From assembly GCF_001420005.1 (NCBI RefSeq), contig NZ_LJAK01000005.1, positions 124,001 through 188,000 of the forward strand: a stretch of DNA of 64,000 bases, in the 5' to 3' direction. Source of the DNA: Loktanella sp. 3ANDIMAR09. Its GTDB lineage: Bacteria > Pseudomonadota > Alphaproteobacteria > Rhodobacterales > Rhodobacteraceae. This document shows, in pieces, positions 37,766 through 46,725 of the stretch. The notes under the pieces were generated by a model. That model saw only the letters and a list, made by a program, of their open reading frames with translations, was not told the DNA's origin and searched no databases. A program made the translations under genes and the position numbers. Positions within the stretch are counted from its first letter, which is position 1; every line of letters starts with the position of its first letter.

Positions 37766-37868
37766 GCTAAAAATCCTTTTGTTGTCTCGCAAGACCTTAG
37801 CCGATCACCCTCTGCCTGACGAGGGCGAACACGGTCCCGCGAATTGACGAAACCGGCGGAACGGACTA

Positions 37869-37883
37869 GAACAAATCAGGAAC
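37869..37883 (+). promoter_or_regulatory. LexA box of the imuA-imuB-dnaE2 cassette
   Basis: The sequence GAACAAATCAGGAAC is GAAC-N7-GAAC, the complement of the alphaproteobacterial LexA operator GTTC-N7-GTTC. It lies 12 bp before the imuA ATG, where bound LexA would block transcription. A third GAAC just upstream (37859-37862) extends the array. Confidence 0.75.
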
Positions 37884-37895
37884 AAATGGAATCGG

Positions 37896-38573
37896 ATGCC
37901 CCCCGTGCAGGACCCGTCGGACAGCCTCTTTCCCGGTGCAGACCAGGCCATGGACCATGTGCATGCGCTGGAACCGACACTGTCGGAATGTTTTGCCACC
38001 AGCACGCTGGATGCGGCGGTGATCGGGTTTGTGTGCGCGCAGCTGGCGGCGCTGGCGGGTGATCCGCGCCCGGTGTTGTGGGTGCAGGACCGTATTTCAC
38101 GGCGCGAGGCGGGCCGCCCCTATCTGGCCGGACTGCCGCGCGGATTGAAACTGCTGCATGTCATGGCAAACCGTCCCGTCGATGTCCTGTGGGCCATGGA
38201 AGAGGCGCTGTACAGCAGCGGCGTCTGTGCCGTCCTGGGCGAGGTCTGGGGCGACCCGCCTGCCCTTGATTTCACCGCGACCAAGCGGCTGGCCCTGCGG
38301 GCCGAGGCGCGGGCGGTGCCTGCCCTGCTGGTCCGCCGTGCCGCCACCCCTAACCTGAGTGCCGCACGCCAGCGCTGGCGCATCGCTGCGCTGCCCGCGC
38401 TGCCCGAACCCTATGACAACCGCGCGCCGGGGGCACCGCTGTGGCAGGCCGAACTGTTTCGCGCCCGGGGCCGTGCGCCGGGGTCCTGGGTGGCGCGACA
38501 GGATCACCGTGGTCTGGTGCTCAGCCATGCCACGGCACCCGACACCGCCATGCCCGCCGCCGCGCGCGCCTAG
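37896..38573 (+). CDS. imuA: ImuA-like protein of the SOS mutagenesis cassette
   Basis: This 225-residue RecA-fold protein has a weak P-loop region (VLWVQDRISRREAGRPYLAGL) and VDVLWAMEEALYSSGVCAVLGEVWG, as in alphaproteobacterial ImuA. In these bacteria ImuA, ImuB and DnaE2 together perform mutagenic lesion bypass after DNA damage. A LexA box lies just upstream. imuB follows after 15 bp. Confidence 0.85.
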   Translation: MPPVQDPSDSLFPGADQAMDHVHALEPTLSECFATSTLDAAVIGFVCAQLAALAGDPRPVLWVQDRISRREAGRPYLAGLPRGLKLLHVMANRPVDVLWAMEEALYSSGVCAVLGEVWGDPPALDFTATKRLALRAEARAVPALLVRRAATPNLSAARQRWRIAALPALPEPYDNRAPGAPLWQAELFRARGRAPGSWVARQDHRGLVLSHATAPDTAMPAAARA

Positions 38574-38588
38574 ATCAGGGGGGACTGG

Positions 38589-40304
38589 ATGAGCCGCCTG
38601 ACACAGCTGCGCGTCCCGGATCAGGACGCCCCCCGCGCACCCACTCACGCCCCCGGGCCCGGACCATTGTGGCGCGCGGTGCGGCCGCATCGCCCGACAA
38701 CGCCTCCGGTGCCGGCAGCGCGCAAGGCTGAAACCGCCCCCCCCGAGGCCCCGCGGACGGATCGCGACCCGCTGCAACGGCGCATCGTCAGCATCCAGTT
38801 CGAGGATCTGGCCATTGCGCGCTGGCTGCGCTGGGCTGCGGGGCGACAGGATGCGCCCCCGGATGATCTGCCTGTCGCCTTGTCGGTCGAGGGTCCGCAT
38901 GGCCCCATCGTGCATGCGGTCAATCGCGCGGCCCGCATGGCCGGCATTCAGCCAGGCGCAAGGGTCGTGGACATGCGCGCGCTGTGCCCCGCGCTGCGGG
39001 TGGCCTGGGCCGACACCGACGGCGACCGCATGGCGCTGGAACGGCTGATGCTCTGGGCGCGGCGCTGGTGTCCCTGGACGGCGCTGGACGGTGATGACGG
39101 GCTGGTGCTGGACACGACAGGCTCTGATCACCTGTGGGGAGGCGAGGCGGCACTCCTGCGCGAAATCGAAGGCCAGTTCAGCCTGCTGGGCCTGTCCACC
39201 CGGCTGGCCATGGCCCCCACCCATGGCGCAGCCTGGGCGCTGGCACGCTTTGGTCCCGTGCGGGCCGTCGTCACCCCCGATGGGCTGGCGCAGGCCACAG
39301 CCCCCCTGCCAGCCCGCGCGCTGCGGCTAGAGGGGGATACCGTGCTGCTGTTGCAGCGGCTGGGGCTGAAAACCATAGGCGATCTGGCTGCGGTGCCGCG
39401 TGTCAGCCTGGCCAGACGCTTTGCCACGACGGCCCTGCCGCAGAACCCGCTGGCGCGGCTGGACCAGTTGCAGGGCCGGTTGCCCGAACCCGTGAACGCC
39501 GAGGCAGAGCCGCCCCGCTTTGCCGTACAGGCACGACTGGCCGAACCCGTGCAGGACCCAACCGCCTATCTGCCGGACCTGTGCAAGGATCTGTGTGACG
39601 CGCTCGGTGCTGCCGGATTTGGCGCACGCCGCGTAACGGTGACGGTCTACCGCACCGATGGCGAGGTGTCTCAGCTCAGCGCAGCGACGGCCCGGCCCAG
39701 CCGCGATCCCGCGCATCTGATGCGGCTCTGGGGTGACAGGCTGGACCGGATCGACCCTGGATTTGGGTTCGATCTGATCACGCTGAGCGCGGATATGGCC
39801 GAAGACATGCGCCAGGTGCAGACCTGGCTGGACGGGCGCGCCGATGACGGTGCGCAAGCGGCCCAGCTGATCGACCGGCTGGTGGCCCGTCTGGGCCATC
39901 ATGCGGTGCAGGTACCCGCCCCGCTGCCCAGCCACCTGCCCGAACGCGCAGCGGGCTGGCTGCCGGCGATGTCGCTGCATGACGCCGATCCTGCCGCTCT
40001 GGCCGCACAGGACCGCCCCCCCTGCCTGTTCGACAACCCCGAGGAAATCCGCGTGCTCTACGCCGTGCCAGAGGGACCGCCCGCACAATTCGTCTGGCGC
40101 AAACAGACCCACCGCGTGACCCGCTTTGCCGGGCCCGAACGGATCGCACCCGAATGGTGGAACGACCGCCCGGGCACCCGACTGCGCGATTACTACCGGG
40201 TCGAGGCACAGGCAGGACACCGGCTGTGGATCTACCGCGATGGCGTGCTGGGTGATGACCGTGGCGATGTTCCGCGCTGGTTCGTGCACGGATGCTTTGG
40301 GTGA
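38589..40304 (+). CDS. imuB: ImuB, Y-family polymerase-like mutagenesis protein
   Basis: This 571-residue protein has the Y-family fold (RRIVSIQFEDLAIARWLRWA, FVGMTLTT-free palm region, GLSTRLAMAPTHGAAWALARFG, LQRLGLKTIGDLAAVPRVSLARRF) but lacks the usual acidic catalytic set, as other ImuB proteins do. It is thought to act as an adaptor that binds the beta clamp, ImuA and DnaE2. A proline-rich lead of about 60 residues precedes the fold, so a later start is possible. The C-terminus ends VPRWFVHGCFG. It sits directly after imuA in the cassette. Confidence 0.88.
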   Translation: MSRLTQLRVPDQDAPRAPTHAPGPGPLWRAVRPHRPTTPPVPAARKAETAPPEAPRTDRDPLQRRIVSIQFEDLAIARWLRWAAGRQDAPPDDLPVALSVEGPHGPIVHAVNRAARMAGIQPGARVVDMRALCPALRVAWADTDGDRMALERLMLWARRWCPWTALDGDDGLVLDTTGSDHLWGGEAALLREIEGQFSLLGLSTRLAMAPTHGAAWALARFGPVRAVVTPDGLAQATAPLPARALRLEGDTVLLLQRLGLKTIGDLAAVPRVSLARRFATTALPQNPLARLDQLQGRLPEPVNAEAEPPRFAVQARLAEPVQDPTAYLPDLCKDLCDALGAAGFGARRVTVTVYRTDGEVSQLSAATARPSRDPAHLMRLWGDRLDRIDPGFGFDLITLSADMAEDMRQVQTWLDGRADDGAQAAQLIDRLVARLGHHAVQVPAPLPSHLPERAAGWLPAMSLHDADPAALAAQDRPPCLFDNPEEIRVLYAVPEGPPAQFVWRKQTHRVTRFAGPERIAPEWWNDRPGTRLRDYYRVEAQAGHRLWIYRDGVLGDDRGDVPRWFVHGCFG

Positions 40305-40315
40305 CTGGCGTTGCT

Positions 40316-40370
40316 GGGGGCTCTGCCCCCGCCCTGCGGGCTCCCCCGGGATATTTTTGACCAGAAGAAG
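40316..40370 (-). repeat. Dispersed GC-hairpin repeat, copy C
   Basis: Read on the minus strand it begins CTTCTTCTGGTCAAAAATA, then TCCCGGGGG and a GGGGGCAGAGCCCCC hairpin. It starts 11 bp after the imuB stop codon and is inverted relative to copy D. Confidence 0.8.
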
Positions 40371-40503
40371 CAAGGGTTTCTTAACCACCATGTGGCACTG
40401 TGAAAGAGCGGTACAGGCGGGGACGCCGATGACCGCACCAGGAGAAGGCGTTCCGTGTCCTGTTCCGGACATGGAACGCTGGATTCTTATCAGGCGTCAG
40501 GAC

Positions 40504-40562
40504 CTTCTTCTGGTCCAAAATATCCCGGGGGGGCCGCCACAGGCGGCGGGGGCAGCGCCCCC
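40504..40562 (+). repeat. Dispersed GC-hairpin repeat, copy D
   Basis: It begins CTTCTTCTGGTCCAAAATA, then TCCCGGGGGG and a GGGGGCAGCGCCCCC hairpin. It ends about 11 bp before the first possible dnaE2 start. With copy C it forms a large inverted repeat around 133 bp of unassigned sequence. Confidence 0.8.
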
Positions 40563-40573
40563 ATGCAACCGCG

Positions 40574-43500
40574 ATGTGCGGGACGCCCCCGGTGCCTGAG
40601 AACGACAATGCCCACCCCCGCCATACCTTGCCGGAGGATGGTGTTTATCCCCCCAACCCCAGATCGGCCTATGTCGAACTGGGGCTGTTCACCTGTTTTT
40701 CGTTCCTGCGGGGCGCATCAGACGCCGCCGATTTCGCGGCAGAGGCCTGGGCGCTGGGATATGACGCGCTTGGCTGTGCTGATCTGAACACCCTCGCCGG
40801 GGTTGTCCGCATCCACACAGAGGCGAAAAAGGCCGCGATGCGTCCCGTGATCGGGACGAGGATCGCACTGGTGGGAGGCGAGACCTTTCTGGCCTATCCG
40901 CGTGACAGGGCGGCCTATGGTCGGCTGAGCGCGCTGATTTCCAAGGGGCGGCGGCACGATCCTGACGGCACATGGCAGGCCAAGGGGGTCTGCGATCTGA
41001 CGCTGGACGACCTGGCGGCCCATGCCGAAGGGGTACAGCTGATTGTCGTGCCGCCCGACGATCTGGCGGGCTTTGCGCGTGCCCTGCCCGGTCTGGTGCG
41101 CCGCTTGCCGACGCTGCGCCATATCGCGGCAAGCTATCTGTACCGCGGTGACGACCGGGCACGGATCAACCGGCTGGATGCGCTGGCAGACCGGCACGGG
41201 CTACGGCTGCTGGCAACGAATGATGTGCTGTATCATGCGCCACAACGCCGCCCCTTGCAGGATGTGATGACCTGCATCCGCGAGAAAACGACGCTTGCCA
41301 CAGCCGGTTACCGGCTGGAGGCCAACGCAGAGCGTCACCTCAAGTCACCGGCCCAGATGCAGGCGCTGTTCGCCGAATGGCCCCACGCGATCGCCGCGAC
41401 CCGTGCAGTGGCGGATGCCTGCACCTTTGACCTGACCGAACTGGCCTATGAATACCCCTCGGAGGTCATTCCACAGGGCACGACCCCGCAGGCGCATCTG
41501 GAGGCGCTGACCTGGGCGGGGGCCGCCGCGCGTTACCCGGACGGCATACCGGATCAGACGCAGGCCGTGCTGCGCAAGGAGCTTGCGATGATCCAGAAGC
41601 TGGACATCGCCCAGTATTTCCTGACGATCCACGACATCATCCGCTTTGCCCGCGAGGAGGCGCAGCCGCCGATCCTGTGTCAGGGGCGCGGGTCGGCGGC
41701 GAATTCCGCCGTCTGCTACGTGCTGGGCATCACCGCCGTGGACCCCGCACAGCACGCGCTGCTGTTCGAACGCTTCATCAGCGAGGAACGCAAAGAGCCA
41801 CCCGACATCGACGTCGATTTCGAACACGAGCGACGCGAGGAGGTCATCCAGCATATCTATGCCAAATACGGCCGCGACCGGGCGGGGCTCTGTGCCACTG
41901 TCATCCACTATCGACCGCGCAGCGCGATCCGTGAGGTGGGCAAGGTGATGGGACTGTCAGAAGATATCACCGGGGCGCTGGCGAAAACCGTTTGGGGCAG
42001 CTTCGGGCGCGAGATTGCGGAAAACAACGCCGATGAGGCGGGTGTCGATCTGAGCGACCCCACGGTGCGGCGCGCGCTGATCGTGGCGCGCCAGTTGATC
42101 GGCATGCCGCGCCATCTGGGCCAGCATGTCGGCGGATTCATCCTGACGCAGAAAAAGCTGACCGAAACCGTGCCGATTGGCAACGGGGCCATGCCGGACC
42201 GGACATTCATCGAGTGGGACAAGGACGATATCGACGCGCTGGGGATCCTCAAGGTGGATATCCTTGCGCTGGGGATGCTGACCTGCATCCGCAAGTGTTT
42301 CGATTTGATTTCAGCGCATTACGGGCAGGACTGGACACTGGCGACCGTGCCGCAAGAGGACCCGCGCGTCTATAACATGATCTGCAAGGGCGACACGGTG
42401 GGCGTGTTCCAGATCGAGAGCCGCGCCCAGATGAACATGCTGCCCCGGCTGCGACCGCGCACATTCTATGATCTGGTGATCGAGGTGGCGATCGTGCGGC
42501 CCGGCCCCATTCAGGGTGATATGGTGCACCCCTACCTGCGGCGTAGGTCGGGCGAGGAACCGGTCAGCTATCCCAGTCCCGGCGCGCCGCACGATCCGTC
42601 AGAGCTGAAGAATATTCTGGGCCGGACGCTGGGGGTGCCGATCTTTCAGGAACAGGCGATGAAGATCGCGATTGATGCGGCGGAATTCAGCCCCGCAGAG
42701 GCGAACGAGCTGCGCAAGGCGATGGCGACCTTCCGCAGTCGCGGCACGATCGAGCTGTTGCAGGAAAAGATGGTCGGGCGGATGGTGAAACGCGGCTATG
42801 ACGCGGATTTCGCGCAGCGGTGTTTCGATCAGATCAAGGGGTTCGGCGAATACGGATTTCCCGAGAGCCACGCCGCCAGTTTCGCCCAACTCGTCTATGT
42901 GTCGAGCTGGCTGAAATGTCACTATCCGGCGGCCTTTACCGCAGCATTGCTGAATTCCCAGCCGATGGGGTTCTATGCGCCTGCGCAACTGGTGCGCTGT
43001 GCGCGCGATCACGGGGTGACGGTGCGGCCCGTGGATGTGAACACCTCGGAATGGGACTGCACGCTGGAACCGGCGGGACGCGGGTTTGCGCTGCGGTTGG
43101 GGATGCGGCAGATCAGCGGATTGCGGGCCGAGGCCGCGGCCCGCATCGTGGCCGCACGCGACGCCCCCTACACGGACGTCAAGGATCTGCACACGCGCGC
43201 CGGGCTGTCGGCAGCCATCGTGCGACGGCTGGCCGAGGCGGACGCGGTCCGGTCCCTGTTCATCGACCGCAGACAGGCCCTGTGGGAGGCAAAGGGGTTG
43301 CGCGACGCACCCGATCTGCCGCTGTTTCAGGACGGCACCGACGAGGGATCAGAGGTCACCGTGCCTCTGCCCGTCATGCCGGTCTGCGAACAGGTGGTGG
43401 CCGATTACCAGACGCTGCGCCTGTCGTTGAAGGCGCATCCGATTTCGTTCCTGCGCCAGTCCATGACGCGGCAGGGCTATGCCAGCACCGCTGATTTGCC

Positions 43501-43897
43501 GCACTCCTACATGGGTCAGAAAATCCGCATGGCCGGGATCGTGCTGATCCGTCAGCGCCCCGGGTCGGCCAAGGGGGTCTGTTTCATCACCATCGAGGAC
43601 GAACACGGTGTGGCCAATATCGTCGTCTGGCCCAAGGTCATGGCAACCTACCGCAAGGCCGTCATGCAGTCGCGCCTGCTGGCCGTCGAAGGCTATATCC
43701 AGCGCGACGCAGAGATCATCCACATCGTCGCCACACGCCTGATCGACCGATCCGACGCGCTGCTGCGACTGGCCCCCGACGCCATGCCCGTCGCCGTGTC
43801 ACGGGCCGATCACGTGACCAAACCACTGCCATCGCAGGGCGGACGCCAGCACCCGCGCGATGTGCGCGTGATCCCCAGGAGTAGGGATTTCCACTGA
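40574..43897 (+). CDS. dnaE2: Error-prone DNA polymerase III alpha subunit DnaE2
   Basis: This 1107-residue polymerase would bypass lesions with ImuAB. The PHP domain is at the N-terminus (YVELGLFTCFSFLRGASDAADFAAEA). The palm holds the catalytic acids in PDIDVDFEHERREEV (near 412) and CQGRGSAANSAVCYVLG. HLGQHVGGFILTQ and GIVLIRQRPGSAKGVCFITIEDE, an OB fold, follow near the C-terminus. The start is unsure: ATG 40574 lies in sequence bordering repeat copy D, and a GTG at 40590 is plausible. The gap to imuB is filled by repeats C and D, so it may have a separate promoter. Confidence 0.93.
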   Translation: MCGTPPVPENDNAHPRHTLPEDGVYPPNPRSAYVELGLFTCFSFLRGASDAADFAAEAWALGYDALGCADLNTLAGVVRIHTEAKKAAMRPVIGTRIALVGGETFLAYPRDRAAYGRLSALISKGRRHDPDGTWQAKGVCDLTLDDLAAHAEGVQLIVVPPDDLAGFARALPGLVRRLPTLRHIAASYLYRGDDRARINRLDALADRHGLRLLATNDVLYHAPQRRPLQDVMTCIREKTTLATAGYRLEANAERHLKSPAQMQALFAEWPHAIAATRAVADACTFDLTELAYEYPSEVIPQGTTPQAHLEALTWAGAAARYPDGIPDQTQAVLRKELAMIQKLDIAQYFLTIHDIIRFAREEAQPPILCQGRGSAANSAVCYVLGITAVDPAQHALLFERFISEERKEPPDIDVDFEHERREEVIQHIYAKYGRDRAGLCATVIHYRPRSAIREVGKVMGLSEDITGALAKTVWGSFGREIAENNADEAGVDLSDPTVRRALIVARQLIGMPRHLGQHVGGFILTQKKLTETVPIGNGAMPDRTFIEWDKDDIDALGILKVDILALGMLTCIRKCFDLISAHYGQDWTLATVPQEDPRVYNMICKGDTVGVFQIESRAQMNMLPRLRPRTFYDLVIEVAIVRPGPIQGDMVHPYLRRRSGEEPVSYPSPGAPHDPSELKNILGRTLGVPIFQEQAMKIAIDAAEFSPAEANELRKAMATFRSRGTIELLQEKMVGRMVKRGYDADFAQRCFDQIKGFGEYGFPESHAASFAQLVYVSSWLKCHYPAAFTAALLNSQPMGFYAPAQLVRCARDHGVTVRPVDVNTSEWDCTLEPAGRGFALRLGMRQISGLRAEAAARIVAARDAPYTDVKDLHTRAGLSAAIVRRLAEADAVRSLFIDRRQALWEAKGLRDAPDLPLFQDGTDEGSEVTVPLPVMPVCEQVVADYQTLRLSLKAHPISFLRQSMTRQGYASTADLPHSYMGQKIRMAGIVLIRQRPGSAKGVCFITIEDEHGVANIVVWPKVMATYRKAVMQSRLLAVEGYIQRDAEIIHIVATRLIDRSDALLRLAPDAMPVAVSRADHVTKPLPSQGGRQHPRDVRVIPRSRDFH

Positions 43898-43984
43898 CCA
43901 ACCTGCGCAATCGCACAGCCGCACAGGTTGCACTTTGTCCCAAAAGGGCAGAAGCCGGACCCGAAACAACCAAAGGCACCGCGC

Positions 43985-45232
43985 ATGACGGCCCGTCCCA
44001 CACCGATCCCGCGCAAGACGGGCACAGACATTCCCTATGTGGAATTCGTGGCCATGATGGCCCTGTTGATGGCGCTGAATTCCGCTGCCATCGACGTCTA
44101 TATTCCGGCGCTGCAGAATATCGGAACGGCGCTGAACGTATCGGACGAAAACCAGCGCCAGTTCGTCATCAGCGCCTATGTGCTGGGTTTCGGCGGCGCG
44201 CAGGTCATCTATGGACCGCTGTCGGACCGGTTCGGCAGGCGACCCATCCTGTTTGCGGGTCTGGCGATCTATCTGGCCGGTGCCCTGGCCGCTGTCTTTG
44301 TGCCGACCTTTGGTGCCCTGCTGGCGATGCGTTTCGTGCAGGGTGTGGGGGCCGCTGCCACCCGCGTCATCGCCACTGCCGCCGTGCGCGACCGTTTTGC
44401 GGGCGAACAGATGGCCAGCGTCATGTCGCTGGTGATGATGGTCTTCATGATCATGCCGGTGCTGGCCCCCAATCTGGGCAGTCTGATCATGCTGTGGGGC
44501 AACTGGCGCGAGGTGTCGGGCGTGATGTTCGGGATCGGGGCCGGCGCCTTTGTCTGGACGTGGTTCCGCCTGCGCGAAACCCTGGCACCCGCGGACCGGC
44601 GACCGCTGCAATTGCGCCCGGTAGCCGAGGCATTCCGCATTGTCCTGACAAACCGCATTTCGGTCGGCTACCTGATCGCGATGGGGTCGTTCTTTGCCTT
44701 TGTCTTTGCCTTCATCGCCCAGGCCGAACAGATCTATACGCAGATCTACGGCATGGGCGCGGAATTCACGCTGTGGTTTTCAGTCGTGGCGCTGGTCATG
44801 TCCGTCACGGCCTTTGTGAACAGCAAACTGGTCGCAAGGTTCGGAACCCGGCGATTGTCGCACGCGGCACTGTGTCTGTTCATCGTCGTCACGCTGGCGC
44901 ATCTGGGGCTGGCCGTCGCGGCGGGTGGACATACGCCGTTCTGGCTGTTCATCACATTGTTTACCGTGATGATGAGCTGTGTGGGCATCGTTCCCCCCAA
45001 TTTCAACGCGCTGGCCATGAACCCCTTGGGCCATGTGGCCGGCGTCGGATCGGCCGTGCTGGGGGCCGCACAGACGGTGCTGGGCGGCGTGCTGGGCGGG
45101 ATCGTGGGCTACCTCTATGACGGGACACTGATCCCCCTGCTGGGTGGCGGGCTCGTGCTGGCCAGTGTGGCATTGGCCGCAGCCGCCTGGGCCGAGGGTG
45201 GCACCCTCTTTGCCAGACGATCAGACGCCTAG
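43985..45232 (+). CDS. Bcr/CflA-family multidrug efflux MFS transporter
   Basis: This 415-residue inner-membrane antiporter has twelve predicted segments. The first loop carries IDVYIPALQNIG, and FGGAQVIYGPLSDRFGRRPILFAGL is the MFS motif A. RFVQGVGAAATRVIATAAVRDRF is the typical Bcr/CflA sequence. Such proteins export bicyclomycin, chloramphenicol or sulfonamides; some export cysteine or other metabolites. The ATG at 43985 is chosen because the fold starts soon after. It converges on the photolyase-like gene with two bases between. Confidence 0.88.
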   Translation: MTARPTPIPRKTGTDIPYVEFVAMMALLMALNSAAIDVYIPALQNIGTALNVSDENQRQFVISAYVLGFGGAQVIYGPLSDRFGRRPILFAGLAIYLAGALAAVFVPTFGALLAMRFVQGVGAAATRVIATAAVRDRFAGEQMASVMSLVMMVFMIMPVLAPNLGSLIMLWGNWREVSGVMFGIGAGAFVWTWFRLRETLAPADRRPLQLRPVAEAFRIVLTNRISVGYLIAMGSFFAFVFAFIAQAEQIYTQIYGMGAEFTLWFSVVALVMSVTAFVNSKLVARFGTRRLSHAALCLFIVVTLAHLGLAVAAGGHTPFWLFITLFTVMMSCVGIVPPNFNALAMNPLGHVAGVGSAVLGAAQTVLGGVLGGIVGYLYDGTLIPLLGGGLVLASVALAAAAWAEGGTLFARRSDA

Positions 45233-45234
45233 GG

Positions 45235-46451
45235 TCAGGACGTGATGAACCGGTCCAGCAGGTCCGGAATGGTCTTTTTCACCTTGAAAAACCCGGCTGT
45301 TGCCTTGGGCCAGATTGCGGCGTCCCAGTCGCGGCGCACCTCGGTCAGGGTGATGCCTTTGGCATCAAGACCACCCTGCGCCTGCGTCATCCAGTCAAAA
45401 AGCGGGCCACGGGTCACATAGGGCGTCACGATCTGTGCAGCCCCCAAACTGGCCGCCCAGTCGACCAGCGCCGATGGATCATCAGCCTGTATGGCGGTGG
45501 CAGTCAGCCCGGCCCGCTGCGCCGTGTCGTCAACGGCGCCGCGCTCGAACCGGACAACCTGATCCGCCACAGGCCGGGGTGATCGCAGATGGCTGGTCGC
45601 AAGCGCAGCAGCGCCGCGCAGGTCCAGTCCATCAAGGTCAGAGTCGGTCACGCAGCAATCCTCGTCCGTGATCAACAACACGGTCGGCACAGCCGTTTTC
45701 GGCGCGGTCACATCACGCAGCGGTTGCAGGTCCGGCAGGCCGTCGGGCTCGCTGTCCTCCAGCCCGTGGTCGACCTCGGCAAGGTCCCGTGGTCCGGGGC
45801 AAACCGGCCTTCGGTATAGGTCGCGATGTTCTGCGCGCGTGCCGGATAGGGTTTGCCGCGGGTATGCAGCCCGGCCACCCAGCGCCAGCTGAGCGTGTTA
45901 GACGCCGCATCACCATCCAGCAGATGCCGGTAAAAGAAATCCGCCCCCAACCGCCACGGCAGGCCCAGGGTGAAAATCCAGATCGACGCGAACCACATCC
46001 GCGCGTGATTGTGCAGATAGCCGGTGGTCACCAACTCTTGGGCCCAGGCGTTGAAACAGGCGATGTCGGTCTGACCGGCTTCGGCCAATTCGACATCGCG
46101 TCGCAGCCGTCTGTCCCGGTCCAGCGTATCCAGATCATGACGCAGCCCCGTCCGGTAGCTGTCCCAGACCTGCGGGCGTCGTTCCAGCCAGCCTTTGAAA
46201 TAGCTGCGCCAGATGACCTCCTGGATGAACTTTTCGGCACGGTCCGGCCCGTGCGCCGCATGGGCCGCCGCCACGACCTCTTGTTCGGTAATCAGACGCC
46301 TGCGCAGATAGGGAGACAGTGTCGAAACCGCACTGTGCTGGCCCGGCCCGAGATCGTAATTGCGACGGTTCTCATATCGGCGCCCCATCGCCGGCACGAA
46401 ATCCTGCATGGCATCCAGTGCAGCAGCACGGGTCGGTATCTGGCGGATCAT
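45235..46451 (-). pseudogene. Photolyase/cryptochrome-like flavoprotein gene broken by a frameshift
   Basis: The first frame (46451 to 45708) encodes the FAD-binding helical domain of photolyase-like proteins: FIQEVIWRSYFKGWLERRPQVW, WAQELVTTGYLHNHARMWFAS and ASNTLSWRWVAGL. The second frame (to 45235) is an alpha/beta domain with VLLITDEDCCV and SLGAAQIVTPYV. The second frame stays open and protein-like upstream of its own start (EVDHGLEDSEPDGLPDLQPL), so the two were one gene. One missing base near 45790-45797 restores the frame (FAPDHRDLAEVD). It is either a real mutation or a sequencing error. The FAD domain comes before the alpha/beta domain, the reverse of classical photolyases. Confidence 0.75.
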
Positions 46452-46575
46452 CGCGGCTCCTCTTGGCGTCCCTGACCGAGAGATGGCGCATGCTCCGGCT
46501 CTTTCAACGGGATGCGACAGGATGCGCAGCACGGCCTGCAAGAATGGCGTCGATTGTCCAAGCGGTGATAAAAGA

Positions 46576-46619
46576 TGGTGCCCCACACGGACTCGAACCG
46601 CGGACCTACTGATTACAAA
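46576..46619 (-). repeat. attL: tRNA-Thr 3'-end copy left by integration
   Basis: It repeats the 3' part of tRNA-Thr from the anticodon loop to CCA. 46581-46619 is identical over 39 bp to 52541-52579. The acceptor run has one G fewer than the real gene, so this copy cannot be a functional tRNA end. Confidence 0.9.
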
Positions 46620-46725
46620 GCCGAAATCAGCGTTTTCTAGCACCTTGATTTTCAACAAAAATAAGTCTCAACTCACTGTAATTGCTGACGTAATTTGGAC
46701 AGCACCTGACAGCGAGAGACAGCCA

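Noticed and set aside
46576-46619. Second tRNA-Thr gene
   Set aside because: Only the 3' part is present and the acceptor run lacks a base; it is an integration remnant.
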